Source of the DNA: an uncultured Lachnospiraceae bacterium
Lineage (GTDB): Bacteria; Bacillota; Clostridia; Lachnospirales; Lachnospiraceae
Assembly: GCA_947631755.1 (NCBI GenBank)
Contig: CANRMO010000065.1
Coordinates: 1-11,286, forward strand
Direction of reading: 5' to 3'
DNA: 11,286 bases
The notes under the pieces are model-generated. The model worked only from the letters and a program-made list of their open reading frames with translations, was not told the origin of the DNA and did not search any database. The position numbers were made by a program, and so were the translations under genes. Below, one piece after another: positions 1 through 8,026 of this stretch (position 1 is its first letter; each line of letters opens with the position of its first letter).

Positions 1-330
1 ATCATACAAGCGATCGCGTTCGGAAACCCGGAACGGGTCATCGCATTCTGCCAGGGGGTGCAGCAGGCGGCGCCCATTGATTCCTATGTCCTGCCGGAGC
101 CCTATGCCATGCCAGGTTATCACAGCGATGTGATCATGGCGGCCGGGGCGTTTGTCCAGGGGTCTTCCATTGAATTGAGCGCCGATGCGCCCATCGAGCC
201 GCCCTACAGCGTGTTTTTCCAGGGCGGCATCACATGGCCCCACGGCAAACTCGGGATACTGAAAACACTGCAGAATATGGTGGACAGCGGCCATGTCGAA
301 TTATCTGGCACAATGTCGCATGAAAAGTGA
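1..330 (+). CDS. Methionine gamma-lyase family (aluminium resistance type) PLP protein, C-terminal part
   Basis: The frame is open from base 1 and ends at TGA 328-330, giving the last 109 residues of a protein whose start lies left of the window. The stretch with PGYHSDVIMAAG, then FVQGSSIELSADAP, then a GGITWPHGK block matches my memory of the C-terminus of the Met_gamma_lyase/YnbB family. These are fold-type I pyridoxal-phosphate enzymes, often labelled aluminium resistance protein or methionine gamma-lyase. The PLP-binding lysine lies in the missing upstream part, so catalysis cannot be judged here. An internal GTG at 58 is in frame but is not needed as a start, because the homologous sequence continues upstream of it. 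The family call is fairly sure; the substrate is not. It lies 116 bases upstream of radC on the same strand. Confidence 0.8.
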   Translation: MIQAIAFGNPERVIAFCQGVQQAAPIDSYVLPEPYAMPGYHSDVIMAAGAFVQGSSIELSADAPIEPPYSVFFQGGITWPHGKLGILKTLQNMVDSGHVELSGTMSHEK

Positions 331-338
331 TATTCTGA

Positions 339-387
339 GAAAAAAATTTGTTAAGAGGTATACTTTTTTTTGATAGTATGCTAAAAT
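339..387 (+). promoter_or_regulatory. Candidate promoter for radC (extended -10, possible UP element)
   Basis: TGCTAAAAT at 379-387 is a good extended -10 element: TG, one base, then TAAAAT, 5 of 6 to TATAAT. No good -35 hexamer sits 17 bases upstream, as is common for extended -10 promoters. An A/T tract, GAAAAAAATTT at 339-349, lies where an UP element would sit. Transcription would start near 394, giving a leader of about 50 bases before the radC ATG. The T-run at 364-371 has no GC-rich stem in front of it, so I do not call it a terminator of the upstream gene. This is inference from consensus matching only. Confidence 0.4.
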
Positions 388-446
388 GATTGTGTTTGAT
401 TATTTGTAGATTAACAAAATTTACTATGAATGGAAAGAATTGCACC

Positions 447-1124
447 ATGAAAGAGCTTCCGGTTTCCGAGAAACCATACGAGAAGTGCTTTCGGTATGGG
501 GCAGGAGTTTTATCCGATGCGGAACTCCTCGCAGTAATCTTAAAGACTGGGACGCAGAATAAGACAAGCCTTGCGCTTGCCATTGAATTGCTGCAGCTGC
601 ACCCTTCGTACAAGGGACTGATCGGTCTCCACCATCTGACCATGCAGGACCTGACAGCGGTGAAGGGCATAGGAAAGATCAAGGCTGTTCAGTTATTTTG
701 CGTGTTGGAATTGTCCAAGCGGCTGTCCCGCCAGACAAAGGAAACCTGTATCCATTTTCACAGCCCCTGTGATGTGGCGGCCTTTTTTATGGAGGAGATG
801 CGGCATCTCGAAACTGAGCATTTGTACACTGTTTTTTTCGACGCGACAGGGAGGATGCTGAGAAGTGAGACTGTCTTTGTGGGAACCATTCAGATGTCGA
901 TTGTCAATCCCAGGGAAATCCTGAGACTGGCGCTTCAGTATGACTCGGCGCATTATGTGATCCTGCACAACCATCCAAGCGGCGATCCGGAACCGAGCCC
1001 GGAGGACATTGCCATAACAGAAAAACTCCAGAGGGCATCGGAACTGATCGGTGTGCCGCTGATGGACCACATTATAATCGGGGATAATCAATATGTCAGC
1101 CTGCGGGAAAGGGGCTGCCTGTAG
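447..1124 (+). CDS. radC: RadC family JAMM/MPN+ domain protein
   Basis: This 225-residue protein has the usual RadC length and layout. The N-terminus KELPVSEKPYEK and GAGVLSDAELLA are typical of the family UPF0758 domain. A helix-hairpin-helix appears at about residues 72-81 (VKGIGKIKA). The C-terminal MPN+/JAMM domain keeps the metal-binding signature HNHPSGD (His174, His176, Asp180) with a candidate upstream Glu near residue 124. JAMM domains are zinc metalloproteases or hydrolases; the cellular role of RadC is unsettled, and the old link to DNA repair is disputed. I chose ATG 447 because GGAAAG at 432-437 is a suitable ribosome binding site and because the family starts there. ATG 426 and TTG 390 are in frame but would add a non-homologous leader and lack a Shine-Dalgarno. 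RadC lies directly upstream of mreB, as in many Firmicutes. Confidence 0.93.
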   Translation: MKELPVSEKPYEKCFRYGAGVLSDAELLAVILKTGTQNKTSLALAIELLQLHPSYKGLIGLHHLTMQDLTAVKGIGKIKAVQLFCVLELSKRLSRQTKETCIHFHSPCDVAAFFMEEMRHLETEHLYTVFFDATGRMLRSETVFVGTIQMSIVNPREILRLALQYDSAHYVILHNHPSGDPEPSPEDIAITEKLQRASELIGVPLMDHIIIGDNQYVSLRERGCL

Positions 1125-1199
1125 CATAATACATTCTTATGTGCGGCGACGGCATGTGAGACAATTTCCCATAAGCTTAAAAAGAGAGGAAGAGATAGA

Positions 1200-2192
1200 A
1201 TGTTGGGAAAAGCAATCGGAATTGATTTTGGGACTAGTTCGATTAAATTTTATAAAAATGGGGAGGGCGTGATTCTGCATGAAAAGAGCGTGATCGCTAT
1301 TTATAATAAAACCCACACCTTTGCAGTGGGAAATGAAGCCTATGAGATGTATGAGAAAGCGCCGGTCAATATCAAGGTATCCTATCCCGTCAAAAACGGC
1401 GTGATCGCTGATATCGGAAATATGCAGGCGATGATCGACTATTTCTTTCAGCAGCTCGACGGCAAGCGGAAACTGAAAGGCGCTGAGTATTTCATCGCGG
1501 TCCCTACAGATATTACAGAGGTGGAAAAACGGGCCTATTTTGACCTGATCTCAAATACAAATCTGAAGCCAAAGAGGATCCATGTGGTGGAGAAACCGAT
1601 TGCGGACGCTCTGGGCATGAATCTGGAGATCACAAAATCAACCGGTACTCTTGTAGTGGATATCGGGGCCAATACAACGGAAATTTCTGTCCTGTCCCTG
1701 GGCGGGATCGTTCTCAGCCGTCTGATCCCGGTGGGGGGAAATAAATTTGACGAGGCAATTATCAACAAGATCAAGAAGGATAAAAGTTTTGTGATCGGGG
1801 AAAAATCAGCGGAATTGATCAAGATGACCATTGGCTCCGCCTATGAGTCCGAAGAGACCATTGACATCTGCGGCAGGAACCTGGTCACCGGTCTTCCCAG
1901 TGAGATCACTGTGACTGCAAATGATATTTACGACGCCCTGCATGAATTGTTCCAGAGCATTGTAGATTCGGTAAAGATTATCCTTGAGCGCACGCCGCCG
2001 GAAATCTCGTCCGATATTTATAAATCCGGCGTCTACCTGACAGGCGGTTCCAGCAGGATCAAAAACCTCGGGAATTTCGTCTATGATCAGCTCGGCCTCA
2101 AGGTAAATCTCTGTGAGGAGCCAGAGAGCACCGTTATCATGGGGCTGGGATCGATCATTGAGGACCCGGCGCTGGCCAAGCTCACGTTATAG
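1200..2192 (+). CDS. mreB: Rod shape-determining protein MreB (actin homologue)
   Basis: MreB is a membrane-associated actin-like filament that orients the elongation machinery around the cell. The 330-residue protein aligns without gaps to canonical MreB at its start: phosphate-1 loop GIDFGTSSIK (residues 7-16), phosphate-2 loop DIGANTTE (154-161) and adenosine motif YLTGGSSR (279-286). PVGGNKFDEAI and IGEKSAELIK are also family blocks. Several nucleotide-pocket positions depart from the norm: SSI where most have ANT, GAN where most have GGG, and EKP where most have EEP at residues 131-133. It could therefore be a divergent MreB or Mbl-like paralogue, but its place ahead of mreC, mreD and PBP2 argues for the Rod-complex MreB. 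The start ATG follows a purine-rich GAGAGGAAGAG site. The 75-base gap after radC shows no convincing promoter. Confidence 0.95.
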   Translation: MLGKAIGIDFGTSSIKFYKNGEGVILHEKSVIAIYNKTHTFAVGNEAYEMYEKAPVNIKVSYPVKNGVIADIGNMQAMIDYFFQQLDGKRKLKGAEYFIAVPTDITEVEKRAYFDLISNTNLKPKRIHVVEKPIADALGMNLEITKSTGTLVVDIGANTTEISVLSLGGIVLSRLIPVGGNKFDEAIINKIKKDKSFVIGEKSAELIKMTIGSAYESEETIDICGRNLVTGLPSEITVTANDIYDALHELFQSIVDSVKIILERTPPEISSDIYKSGVYLTGGSSRIKNLGNFVYDQLGLKVNLCEEPESTVIMGLGSIIEDPALAKLTL

Positions 2193-2204
2193 GGAGGTTC
2201 TGAC

Positions 2205-3074
2205 ATGAAAAAACGCAGGAAGAAAACATGGATTCACCCTAAAATTTTGTATGCCTGCCTGGCAGTGCTGTGCGTTTTGCTGATTCTCCTTTCCTTTAAG
2301 TTTTCGGATCACTTTGCTGTTGTCAAGACGGCGGTGGGGGACGCGATCTCGCCGATGCAGAAAGGGATTAACACTGTGGGGACGGCAATCGCCGAAAAAG
2401 TGGACCTCCTGTCCTCAAAGAAATCTCTCCTTGAAGAAAACAAGGAATTAAAAGAAAAAATCGACACATTGAGTTACGCCAACAAAGTTCTGTCCGGCGA
2501 GAACAGCGAACTGGAGAATTTCCGTGAGATGTACAATCTGGACAAAAAATATCCGGATTACCCAAAAGTTGCCGCGAAAGTCATCAGCCGGGACGGCAAC
2601 AACTGGTTTCATGTATTTTACATCGATAAAGGGAAGGATGACGGCATCGCCGTTGATATGAATGTTATTGCCGGCAACGGCCTTGTGGGCATAGTGGCGG
2701 AGACCGGGAGGCATTATGCAAAAGTCCGGGCCATCATAGATGATAAAAGCAGTGTCAGCGCCATGTTTGAAAAGACCGGCGAGACCTGTATTGTAAAGGG
2801 CAATATGGAGAGCATTTACAACGGTTATATCGACGTTGAGCTCATCAGCAATTCCGCTAAGATAGCAGACGGCGATGAGATCGTCACGTCCCACATCAGC
2901 GATAAATTCCTGCAGGGATTGTCAGTCGGCTATGTCAGGGATGTGACAAAAAACCCTTCCAGCCTGACCCAGACGGCGCACCTTGAGCCTGTTGTGGATT
3001 TTGACCAGCTGGAAACCGTACTCGTAATCACCCAGTTGAAAGATTCTTCCGAACTGAAGGAGATGTCGAAATGA
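2205..3074 (+). CDS. mreC: Rod shape-determining protein MreC
   Basis: MreC is a bitopic membrane protein of the Rod complex that binds and activates PBP2 on the outer face of the membrane. The 289 residues show the standard plan: a basic N-terminus (MKKRRKK), one membrane helix at about 14-32, a coiled coil at about 66-108 rich in Leu, Glu and Lys, then the beta-rich MreC domain from about 121 to 282. The block AAKVISRDGNNWFHVFYIDKG and the motif NGLVGIV near 158 are typical of that domain. ATG 2205 follows an ideal GGGAGG site 12 bases after mreB stops, and the end overlaps mreD by four bases (ATGA at 3071-3074), which indicates translational coupling. Length and layout match family norms. 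Confidence 0.95.
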   Translation: MKKRRKKTWIHPKILYACLAVLCVLLILLSFKFSDHFAVVKTAVGDAISPMQKGINTVGTAIAEKVDLLSSKKSLLEENKELKEKIDTLSYANKVLSGENSELENFREMYNLDKKYPDYPKVAAKVISRDGNNWFHVFYIDKGKDDGIAVDMNVIAGNGLVGIVAETGRHYAKVRAIIDDKSSVSAMFEKTGETCIVKGNMESIYNGYIDVELISNSAKIADGDEIVTSHISDKFLQGLSVGYVRDVTKNPSSLTQTAHLEPVVDFDQLETVLVITQLKDSSELKEMSK

Positions 3075-3583
3075 TAAAAAAGAAACTTGCCTCCCTGCTG
3101 GTCGTAATACTGGCATTTCTTTTGCAGACTACGGTTTTCCAGAAACTTGCGCTGGCAGATGTGGTCCCGAATTTTCTGCTCGTTGTGGCAGTCAGCTACG
3201 CCTATCTGCGGGGGCGCACGTCCGGGATACTGATCGGTTTTTTCTGCGGCCTTTTGCTGGATATGGGATACGGCAGCGTGATCGGACTTTACGCCCTGAT
3301 CATTATGAGCATTGGTTTTGTGGTGGGATTCTGTCAGAAAATTTATTTCCGGCAGGGACTGATCCTTCCGGCCATACTGATCGTTGTGAGCGATCTGGTC
3401 TATGGCATCTATTATTACATCACTGAATTTTTAGTGCGGGCCAGGCTGAATTTTGGTTTTTATTTTCTTCACCGGATTTTGCCGGAGGTGCTGTACACAG
3501 CGCTGGCTGGCATCGTTGTTTACCGGCTGATCGCCGCCCTTGAACACGCACTCAGCTTACGCAGAGAGGAGGATACCCTGTGA
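3071..3583 (+). CDS. mreD: Rod shape-determining membrane protein MreD
   Basis: MreD is a small polytopic membrane partner of MreC and PBP2 in the elongation complex. The 170-residue product is almost entirely hydrophobic, with about five or six membrane helices. The block VVPNFLLVVAVSYAYLRG followed by GILIGFFCGLLLDM (about residues 31-66) is the most recognisable MreD signature: a Pro-Asn/Asp before the second helix, then Gly-rich GF-GLL-D. It starts inside the mreC stop and its own TGA overlaps the GTG start of the PBP2 gene, so the three genes look translationally coupled. MreD sequences diverge quickly, so position in the operon carries much of the assignment. Confidence 0.93.
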   Translation: MIKKKLASLLVVILAFLLQTTVFQKLALADVVPNFLLVVAVSYAYLRGRTSGILIGFFCGLLLDMGYGSVIGLYALIIMSIGFVVGFCQKIYFRQGLILPAILIVVSDLVYGIYYYITEFLVRARLNFGFYFLHRILPEVLYTALAGIVVYRLIAALEHALSLRREEDTL

Positions 3584-6438
3584 TCGACAGCATACTTGAT
3601 TATCTGAAATCCATCGTGAAGTCCAGTCAGTTTTCTCTGGTAGTCACGTATATTGTCCTGTTCAGTATTCTGGTGGGGAGAATGTTTTATCTCCAGATCG
3701 TAAAGGGACAGGCTTATGATGAGCAGGCCACTCTCCAGATGCAGAAGAAGAAAACGATCAAAAGTGCAAGAGGAAAGATATATGACAGTACCGGAAAACT
3801 ACTGGCGACCAATGAACAGAGCTATGCCATAACATTGGAAGATTCCGGGGAATTGTCAGATAATGCCTCCAAAAATGCCATGATCCTCAAATGCATCCGT
3901 CTGATTGAAAAAAATGGCGATAAGATCGACCTGGAATTTCCGATCACCATTACAAAAAATGGAAAATTTCGCTTCACAGTCAGCCGGGCAGCGGAACTCA
4001 GGTTCAAACGGGAGATCTATTTTCAGAAATCTGTTGATGCTCTGTCAGAACAGCAGAAAAATATGACGGCAGAAGAGTGTTTCCAATATATTCGCACATC
4101 AAAAAATGTCAATTCGATCCGTTTTTTTGATCAGGAGGCAGAAACTGGCATCAGCGACGAAGATGCGCTTAAGATCATGACAGTCCGCTACGCGCTCATG
4201 ATGAATACTTATTCCAAATATGAGCCCATCACGCTCAGCTCCAATGTCTGCGACAAAACTGTTGCCGCCATTGAAGAGAATTCCGCGGATCTGCCAGGAG
4301 TCGAAGTGAGCACGGAGATGAACCGTGTCTACTACGACAGCAAATATTTTTCCCACGTTATCGGCTATACCGGTACAATCTCTTCTGAGACGCTGGAGGA
4401 GTATAAGGACAAAGAAAATTCGGAGTATGCGGCGACGGATCAGATTGGGAAAACCGGGATTGAAAAAGAGTACGAGGACATTCTGAAAGGAGAGAAAGGA
4501 TCCGAGACTCTTCTGATCGACAGTTCTTCCCGGATTGTGGACACACAAAAGACCAAGGACGCCGTGGCCGGACAGGACGTCTATCTGTCCATCAACGCAG
4601 ACCTCCAGAAAGCAACATACAAACTGGCTGAAAAACAGATCGCCAGCATTCTTACATCAAAGCTGGTCAACAGCCGGAGCCATGGCACGCGGGGCAAAAA
4701 AGCGTCCGGGATTCTTGTCTCTATATATGATGTATATGATGCCATCATCCAGAATAGTATTGTGGACGTGACACATTTTACAGCCGAGGACGCGACGGAG
4801 CGGGAAAAATCTATTTATAAAGATTTTATTACCTCAAAAAAAACGGCAGTAAGTACGATAAAACAACAACTCTCTTATAAGAATAAAACCACCGGGGAGA
4901 ATTTGTCCAAAGCGCAGAAAGGTTATCTGCAATATATATTTTCCCTTTTAAAAACGAATGGCATATTAGATACAGAGACAATGAATACCGCGGATGACAC
5001 TTACAATAAATATGTCAATGATAAAATAAGCCTGAGTGAATTTCTCATTTATGCGATCAAGAACAACTGGATCAATCTGAAAGTTTTGAATGTCGGGGAA
5101 GATTATTACAGTTCGGAAGAAGTGTTCCAGAAGATCGTGGATTATGTGATTGAAGAGATCTCTGATGACAATACGGCCTTTGACAAGGAAGTCTATCATG
5201 TCATGGTGGAAAAAGGGCTTTTGTCGGGGCGCCAGATCTGTCTGTTGTTGTTTGACCAGAAGGTGTTAAAGAAAAATGAGACGACCTACGCCAAGATCCG
5301 GACAGGTATGATCTCACCCTATAACTTTTTGAAATCCAAGATCCGCTCCCTGGAAATCCCGCCGGGAGATCTGGGGCTTACCCCCTGTGCCTGCTCTGTG
5401 GTGATCACTTCGGTAAAGACCGGGAAAGTACTCTCCCTTGTGTCTTACCCGGGCTATGACAACAATAAATTTGCCAATACCGTCGACAACGATTATTATG
5501 CAAAAATCAGTACAAGCAGCGCCTCGCCGCTCATGAACCGGGCCACCCAGCAAAAGGCTGCCCCCGGTTCCACATTTAAAATGGTGACCGCTACAACGGC
5601 TCTGGAAGAGGGAATCATCTCCCCATACGACCAGGTGCATGACAACGTCGTTTTCGAAAAGATCAATAAACCGTGGCCAAAATGCTGGAGCACATATTCC
5701 CATGGGAATCTGAACGTCACCCAGGCGATCCAGCACTCCTGCAACTACTTCTTTTATGAGATGGGATACCGGCTCGGCAGCGGAAACGGCAATTATGTGG
5801 ATAATGAAAAAGGGCTGAAACGCCTGAAAAAATATGCATCAAAATACGGGCTGACGTCCACTTCCGGCATAGAACTGTCCGAGTCCGAACCGACTTTCTC
5901 TACAGAGGATATCGTCCGCTCTTGTATCGGGCAGGGCACCAACAGCTACACGCCTGTCCAGATGTCCCGCTATGTGACGACAGTGGCCAATGGCACCAAT
6001 TGTTATGATCTGACATTGATTGACCGGATTGTGGACGCAGAGAAGAAAAAGGAGAAAAAGAATTCTGCTAAGATCAAGAGTGAGCTGGAGGTTTCAGATA
6101 CCACCCTGAGCGCTGTCCGGAACGGGATGTACCGGGTTGTGAATAATGGAAACTATTCTTCGCTGTTTCAGTCGGTGCCCGTCAAGGTGGCGGGAAAGAC
6201 CGGTACGGCCGAGATTACGCCAAATGAGCCGAACCACGCCTGGTTTGTGAGTTTTGCTCCCTTTGAGGACCCAGAGATCTCTGTGACGGTACAGATTCCA
6301 AACGGATTTACCTCGGCAAACGCCATTGAGCTGGCGAGCAAAGTTTACCGATATTATTTTGATAAAAAATCGAGAAAGTCGCTGCTGAACCAGAAAGTTT
6401 CGAACCCGACGATGGGATCCAGTTCCCAGATGGACTAG
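3580..6438 (+). CDS. mrdA: Penicillin-binding protein 2, class B transpeptidase of the Rod complex, with a large insertion
   Basis: This class B PBP crosslinks peptidoglycan strands made by RodA during elongation. One membrane anchor lies at about residues 19-39. The PBP dimerisation domain follows, with ARGKIYDSTGKLLA near 62-76 and IGKTGIEKEYE at 289-299. The transpeptidase motifs are complete: STFK with nucleophile Ser664 and Lys667, SCN at 720-722, and KTGT at 873-876. At 952 residues it is about 300 longer than E. coli PBP2. Most of the excess is an extra block of about 240 residues (359-600) between NADLQKATYKLAEK and the first transpeptidase strand. Cys702, His708 and Cys721 sit around the SxN motif, as in a zinc-binding group of clostridial class B PBPs. 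GTG 3580 is chosen for its GAGAGGAGG site and its overlap with the mreD stop. A SpoVD-like PBP is the alternative; operon context favours PBP2. Confidence 0.93.
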   Translation: MIDSILDYLKSIVKSSQFSLVVTYIVLFSILVGRMFYLQIVKGQAYDEQATLQMQKKKTIKSARGKIYDSTGKLLATNEQSYAITLEDSGELSDNASKNAMILKCIRLIEKNGDKIDLEFPITITKNGKFRFTVSRAAELRFKREIYFQKSVDALSEQQKNMTAEECFQYIRTSKNVNSIRFFDQEAETGISDEDALKIMTVRYALMMNTYSKYEPITLSSNVCDKTVAAIEENSADLPGVEVSTEMNRVYYDSKYFSHVIGYTGTISSETLEEYKDKENSEYAATDQIGKTGIEKEYEDILKGEKGSETLLIDSSSRIVDTQKTKDAVAGQDVYLSINADLQKATYKLAEKQIASILTSKLVNSRSHGTRGKKASGILVSIYDVYDAIIQNSIVDVTHFTAEDATEREKSIYKDFITSKKTAVSTIKQQLSYKNKTTGENLSKAQKGYLQYIFSLLKTNGILDTETMNTADDTYNKYVNDKISLSEFLIYAIKNNWINLKVLNVGEDYYSSEEVFQKIVDYVIEEISDDNTAFDKEVYHVMVEKGLLSGRQICLLLFDQKVLKKNETTYAKIRTGMISPYNFLKSKIRSLEIPPGDLGLTPCACSVVITSVKTGKVLSLVSYPGYDNNKFANTVDNDYYAKISTSSASPLMNRATQQKAAPGSTFKMVTATTALEEGIISPYDQVHDNVVFEKINKPWPKCWSTYSHGNLNVTQAIQHSCNYFFYEMGYRLGSGNGNYVDNEKGLKRLKKYASKYGLTSTSGIELSESEPTFSTEDIVRSCIGQGTNSYTPVQMSRYVTTVANGTNCYDLTLIDRIVDAEKKKEKKNSAKIKSELEVSDTTLSAVRNGMYRVVNNGNYSSLFQSVPVKVAGKTGTAEITPNEPNHAWFVSFAPFEDPEISVTVQIPNGFTSANAIELASKVYRYYFDKKSRKSLLNQKVSNPTMGSSSQMD
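4654..5379 (+). other. Insertion region inside the PBP2 gene (residues about 359-600), partly AT-rich
   Basis: This is the coding segment for the extra block in PBP2. In standard PBP2 proteins the two flanking motifs are only a few tens of residues apart. The translated block looks largely helical and soluble (for example IYDVYDAIIQNS, AQKGYLQYIFSLL, SLSEFLIYAIKNN), with no membrane helix and no domain I recognise. By hand count bases 4801-5040 are 78/240 = 32.5% GC, while 5341-5400 in the catalytic domain are 39/60 = 65%. Very long PBP2 proteins also occur in other Clostridia, so the block is probably an old lineage feature and not a recent insertion. The edges are approximate. Confidence 0.6.
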
Positions 6439-6466
6439 TCTGCAGCAAAAAATGATGGAGGGAAAT

Positions 6467-7135
6467 ATGAAAAAAGCGCCGATTGTGATCAAGGGAAACA
6501 AATCGGGAATCCGTCTCGTTATGGATTCCGGGCTGAGCTTTGATGAATTATTATCGGAGGTCCGGAAAAAGTTCTCAGAGAGCTCGGACTTTCTCGGGGA
6601 TGCCCAGGTCGCCATTTCTTTTGAGGGCAGAAAGCTGACGGAAGAAGAAGAGGCCATCCTTTTGCAGTGTATCGTTGATCACTCTAAATTGGATGTTGTC
6701 TGTGTGATCGATAATGATAAAAAGAGAGAAGAGCTTTTTACCCGTTCACTGAACGAGAGGCTCATGCAGATGAAAACAAATACAGGACAGTTTTTCAAGG
6801 GAAACCTTCGCTCCGGCCAGGTGATGGAGTTTGAGACCAGCATTGTCATTCTGGGGGATGTTAATGCCGGGGCCCATATTGTCTCTACCGGAAATGTCGT
6901 CGTGCTGGGGACATTAAACGGGACGGTTTATGCCGGAGCTTCCGGGCAGGAAAACAGTTTTGTGGTAGCTCTCAGGATGAATCCGGTACAGATCCGGATC
7001 GGGGATATTATCGCCCGCTCATCCGATGAGAAGTCGGAGCCGCCGAGAGAACCCCAGATCGCCTATGTAGAAGAGGGGGCTATTTACATTGATACCCTTT
7101 CGAGGGACACACTAAAAGATATAAAATGTTACTGA
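6467..7135 (+). CDS. minC: Septum site-determining protein MinC
   Basis: MinC blocks FtsZ assembly away from mid-cell and is brought to the membrane by MinD. The 222-residue protein has the expected two parts. An N-terminal FtsZ-antagonist domain (about 1-100) begins with PIVIKGNKSGIRL. A C-terminal beta-helix domain (about 108-185) carries RSGQ at 115-118, a motif known for binding MinD, followed by VILGDVNAGAHIVSTGNVVV, GTLNGTVYAGASG and ALRMNP, which are strong MinC signatures. About 35 residues after the beta-helix form a tail with a Pro/Glu-rich stretch. I chose ATG 6467, not ATG 6452, because GGAGGG at 6457-6462 sits just upstream of 6467 and because MKKAPIVIKG matches the family start. 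It follows PBP2 by 28 bases. Confidence 0.94.
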   Translation: MKKAPIVIKGNKSGIRLVMDSGLSFDELLSEVRKKFSESSDFLGDAQVAISFEGRKLTEEEEAILLQCIVDHSKLDVVCVIDNDKKREELFTRSLNERLMQMKTNTGQFFKGNLRSGQVMEFETSIVILGDVNAGAHIVSTGNVVVLGTLNGTVYAGASGQENSFVVALRMNPVQIRIGDIIARSSDEKSEPPREPQIAYVEEGAIYIDTLSRDTLKDIKCY

Positions 7136-7223
7136 GAATAAAAGGTCTTCGCTCCGCAAAAGCGGGCTTACTTATAAATAATACGTGCCGGGTAAATGTA
7201 CGGCGCAGAAATGAGGTAAAAAA
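7136..7223 (+). other. minC-minD spacer
   Basis: This 88-base spacer is the longest inside the gene train. It contains a short perfect hairpin, CCGC-AAAA-GCGG at 7154-7165, with no T-run after it, so it is not a terminator. An AT-rich stretch, TTATAAATAAT at 7172-7182, resembles a weak -10 region, but I see no good -35. GAGGT at 7212-7216 is the likely minD ribosome binding site. An internal promoter for minDE-rodA is possible but not shown. Confidence 0.35.
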
Positions 7224-8012
7224 ATGAGTGAAGTAATTGTAATAACATCCGGAAAAGGCGGTGTCGGAAAGACGACCACGACAGCAAATGTAGGTACCGG
7301 CCTTGCCAAAGAGGGGAAAAAGGTTGTGTTGATCGACACAGATATCGGACTCCGCAATCTGGATGTTGTCATGGGACTGGAAAACCGGATCGTCTACAAC
7401 CTGGTAGATGTGATTGAGGGCAACTGCCGGATCAAACAGGCGCTGATTAAAGATAAGCGCTATCCAAACCTGTACCTTCTGCCGTCTGCGCAGACAAGAG
7501 ATAAGACTTCTGTAAATCCAGAGCAGATGGCAAAACTCACCTCGGAATTAAAAGAAGAATTTGATTACATACTTCTGGACTGCCCGGCCGGCATTGAGCA
7601 GGGATTTAAAAATGCGATCGCCGGAGCTGACCGGGCCGTTGTTGTGACAACACCGGAAGTGTCCGCCGTCCGGGATGCAGACCGGATCATTGGTCTTCTT
7701 GAGGCAAACGAGATCGTAAAAACGGAGCTGATTGTCAACCGTCTCCGCGCCGATATGGTAAAACGGGGGGATATGATGTCCAGCGATGATGTGGTTGAAA
7801 TTCTCGCTATTGATCTGATCGGTATCGTGCCGGACGACGAAAATATTGTTGTCTCCACCAATCAGGGCGAGCCTTTAGTTGGCAGTAACACAATGGCCGG
7901 ACAGGCCTATGCAAATATATGTCAGAGGATTATGGGGGAAGAGGTGCCTTATTTGGATTTATTCCAAAAGACTGGTTTCTTTTCAAAACTAAGGAATAAA
8001 TTTAAAAACTAA
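7224..8012 (+). CDS. minD: Septum site-determining ATPase MinD
   Basis: MinD is a ParA/MinD-class ATPase that dimerises with ATP on the membrane, recruits MinC, and is released when MinE stimulates hydrolysis. The 262 residues show a deviant Walker A GKGGVGKTT at 10-18 with signature Lys11 and Lys16, IDTDIGLRNLD (37-47) and the switch II block LLDCPAGIEQG (118-127). The C-terminus, LFQKTGFFSKLRNKFKN (246-262), is a basic amphipathic helix of the membrane-targeting type. Length and motifs are canonical throughout, in contrast to the more divergent MreB nearby. ATG 7224 follows GAGGT. minE begins 14 bases after the stop. Confidence 0.97.
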   Translation: MSEVIVITSGKGGVGKTTTTANVGTGLAKEGKKVVLIDTDIGLRNLDVVMGLENRIVYNLVDVIEGNCRIKQALIKDKRYPNLYLLPSAQTRDKTSVNPEQMAKLTSELKEEFDYILLDCPAGIEQGFKNAIAGADRAVVVTTPEVSAVRDADRIIGLLEANEIVKTELIVNRLRADMVKRGDMMSSDDVVEILAIDLIGIVPDDENIVVSTNQGEPLVGSNTMAGQAYANICQRIMGEEVPYLDLFQKTGFFSKLRNKFKN

Positions 8013-8026
8013 GGAGATGATGCAAA

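Noticed and set aside
364..371. T-run as an intrinsic terminator of the first gene
   Set aside because: There is no GC-rich stem in front of it; only A/T pairing with the upstream A-tract is possible.
230..682. Long open frame on the minus strand over the lyase end and radC
   Set aside because: No ribosome binding site, no recognisable protein, and it lies opposite well-supported plus-strand coding sequence. The other long minus-strand frames opposite mreB, mreC, PBP2, rodA and mgsA were rejected for the same reason.
1149..1158. CGGCATGTGA after radC, found again just after mgsA (9919-9928)
   Set aside because: A shared 10-mer is expected many times by chance in 11 kb, and the flanks do not match.
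4724..4741. Tandem 9-bp repeat TATATGATG inside the PBP2 gene
   Set aside because: Only two copies, in frame and coding for an ordinary helical stretch; no sign of a variable repeat.
7154..7165. CCGC-AAAA-GCGG hairpin as a terminator between minC and minD
   Set aside because: The stem is only four pairs and no T-run follows.
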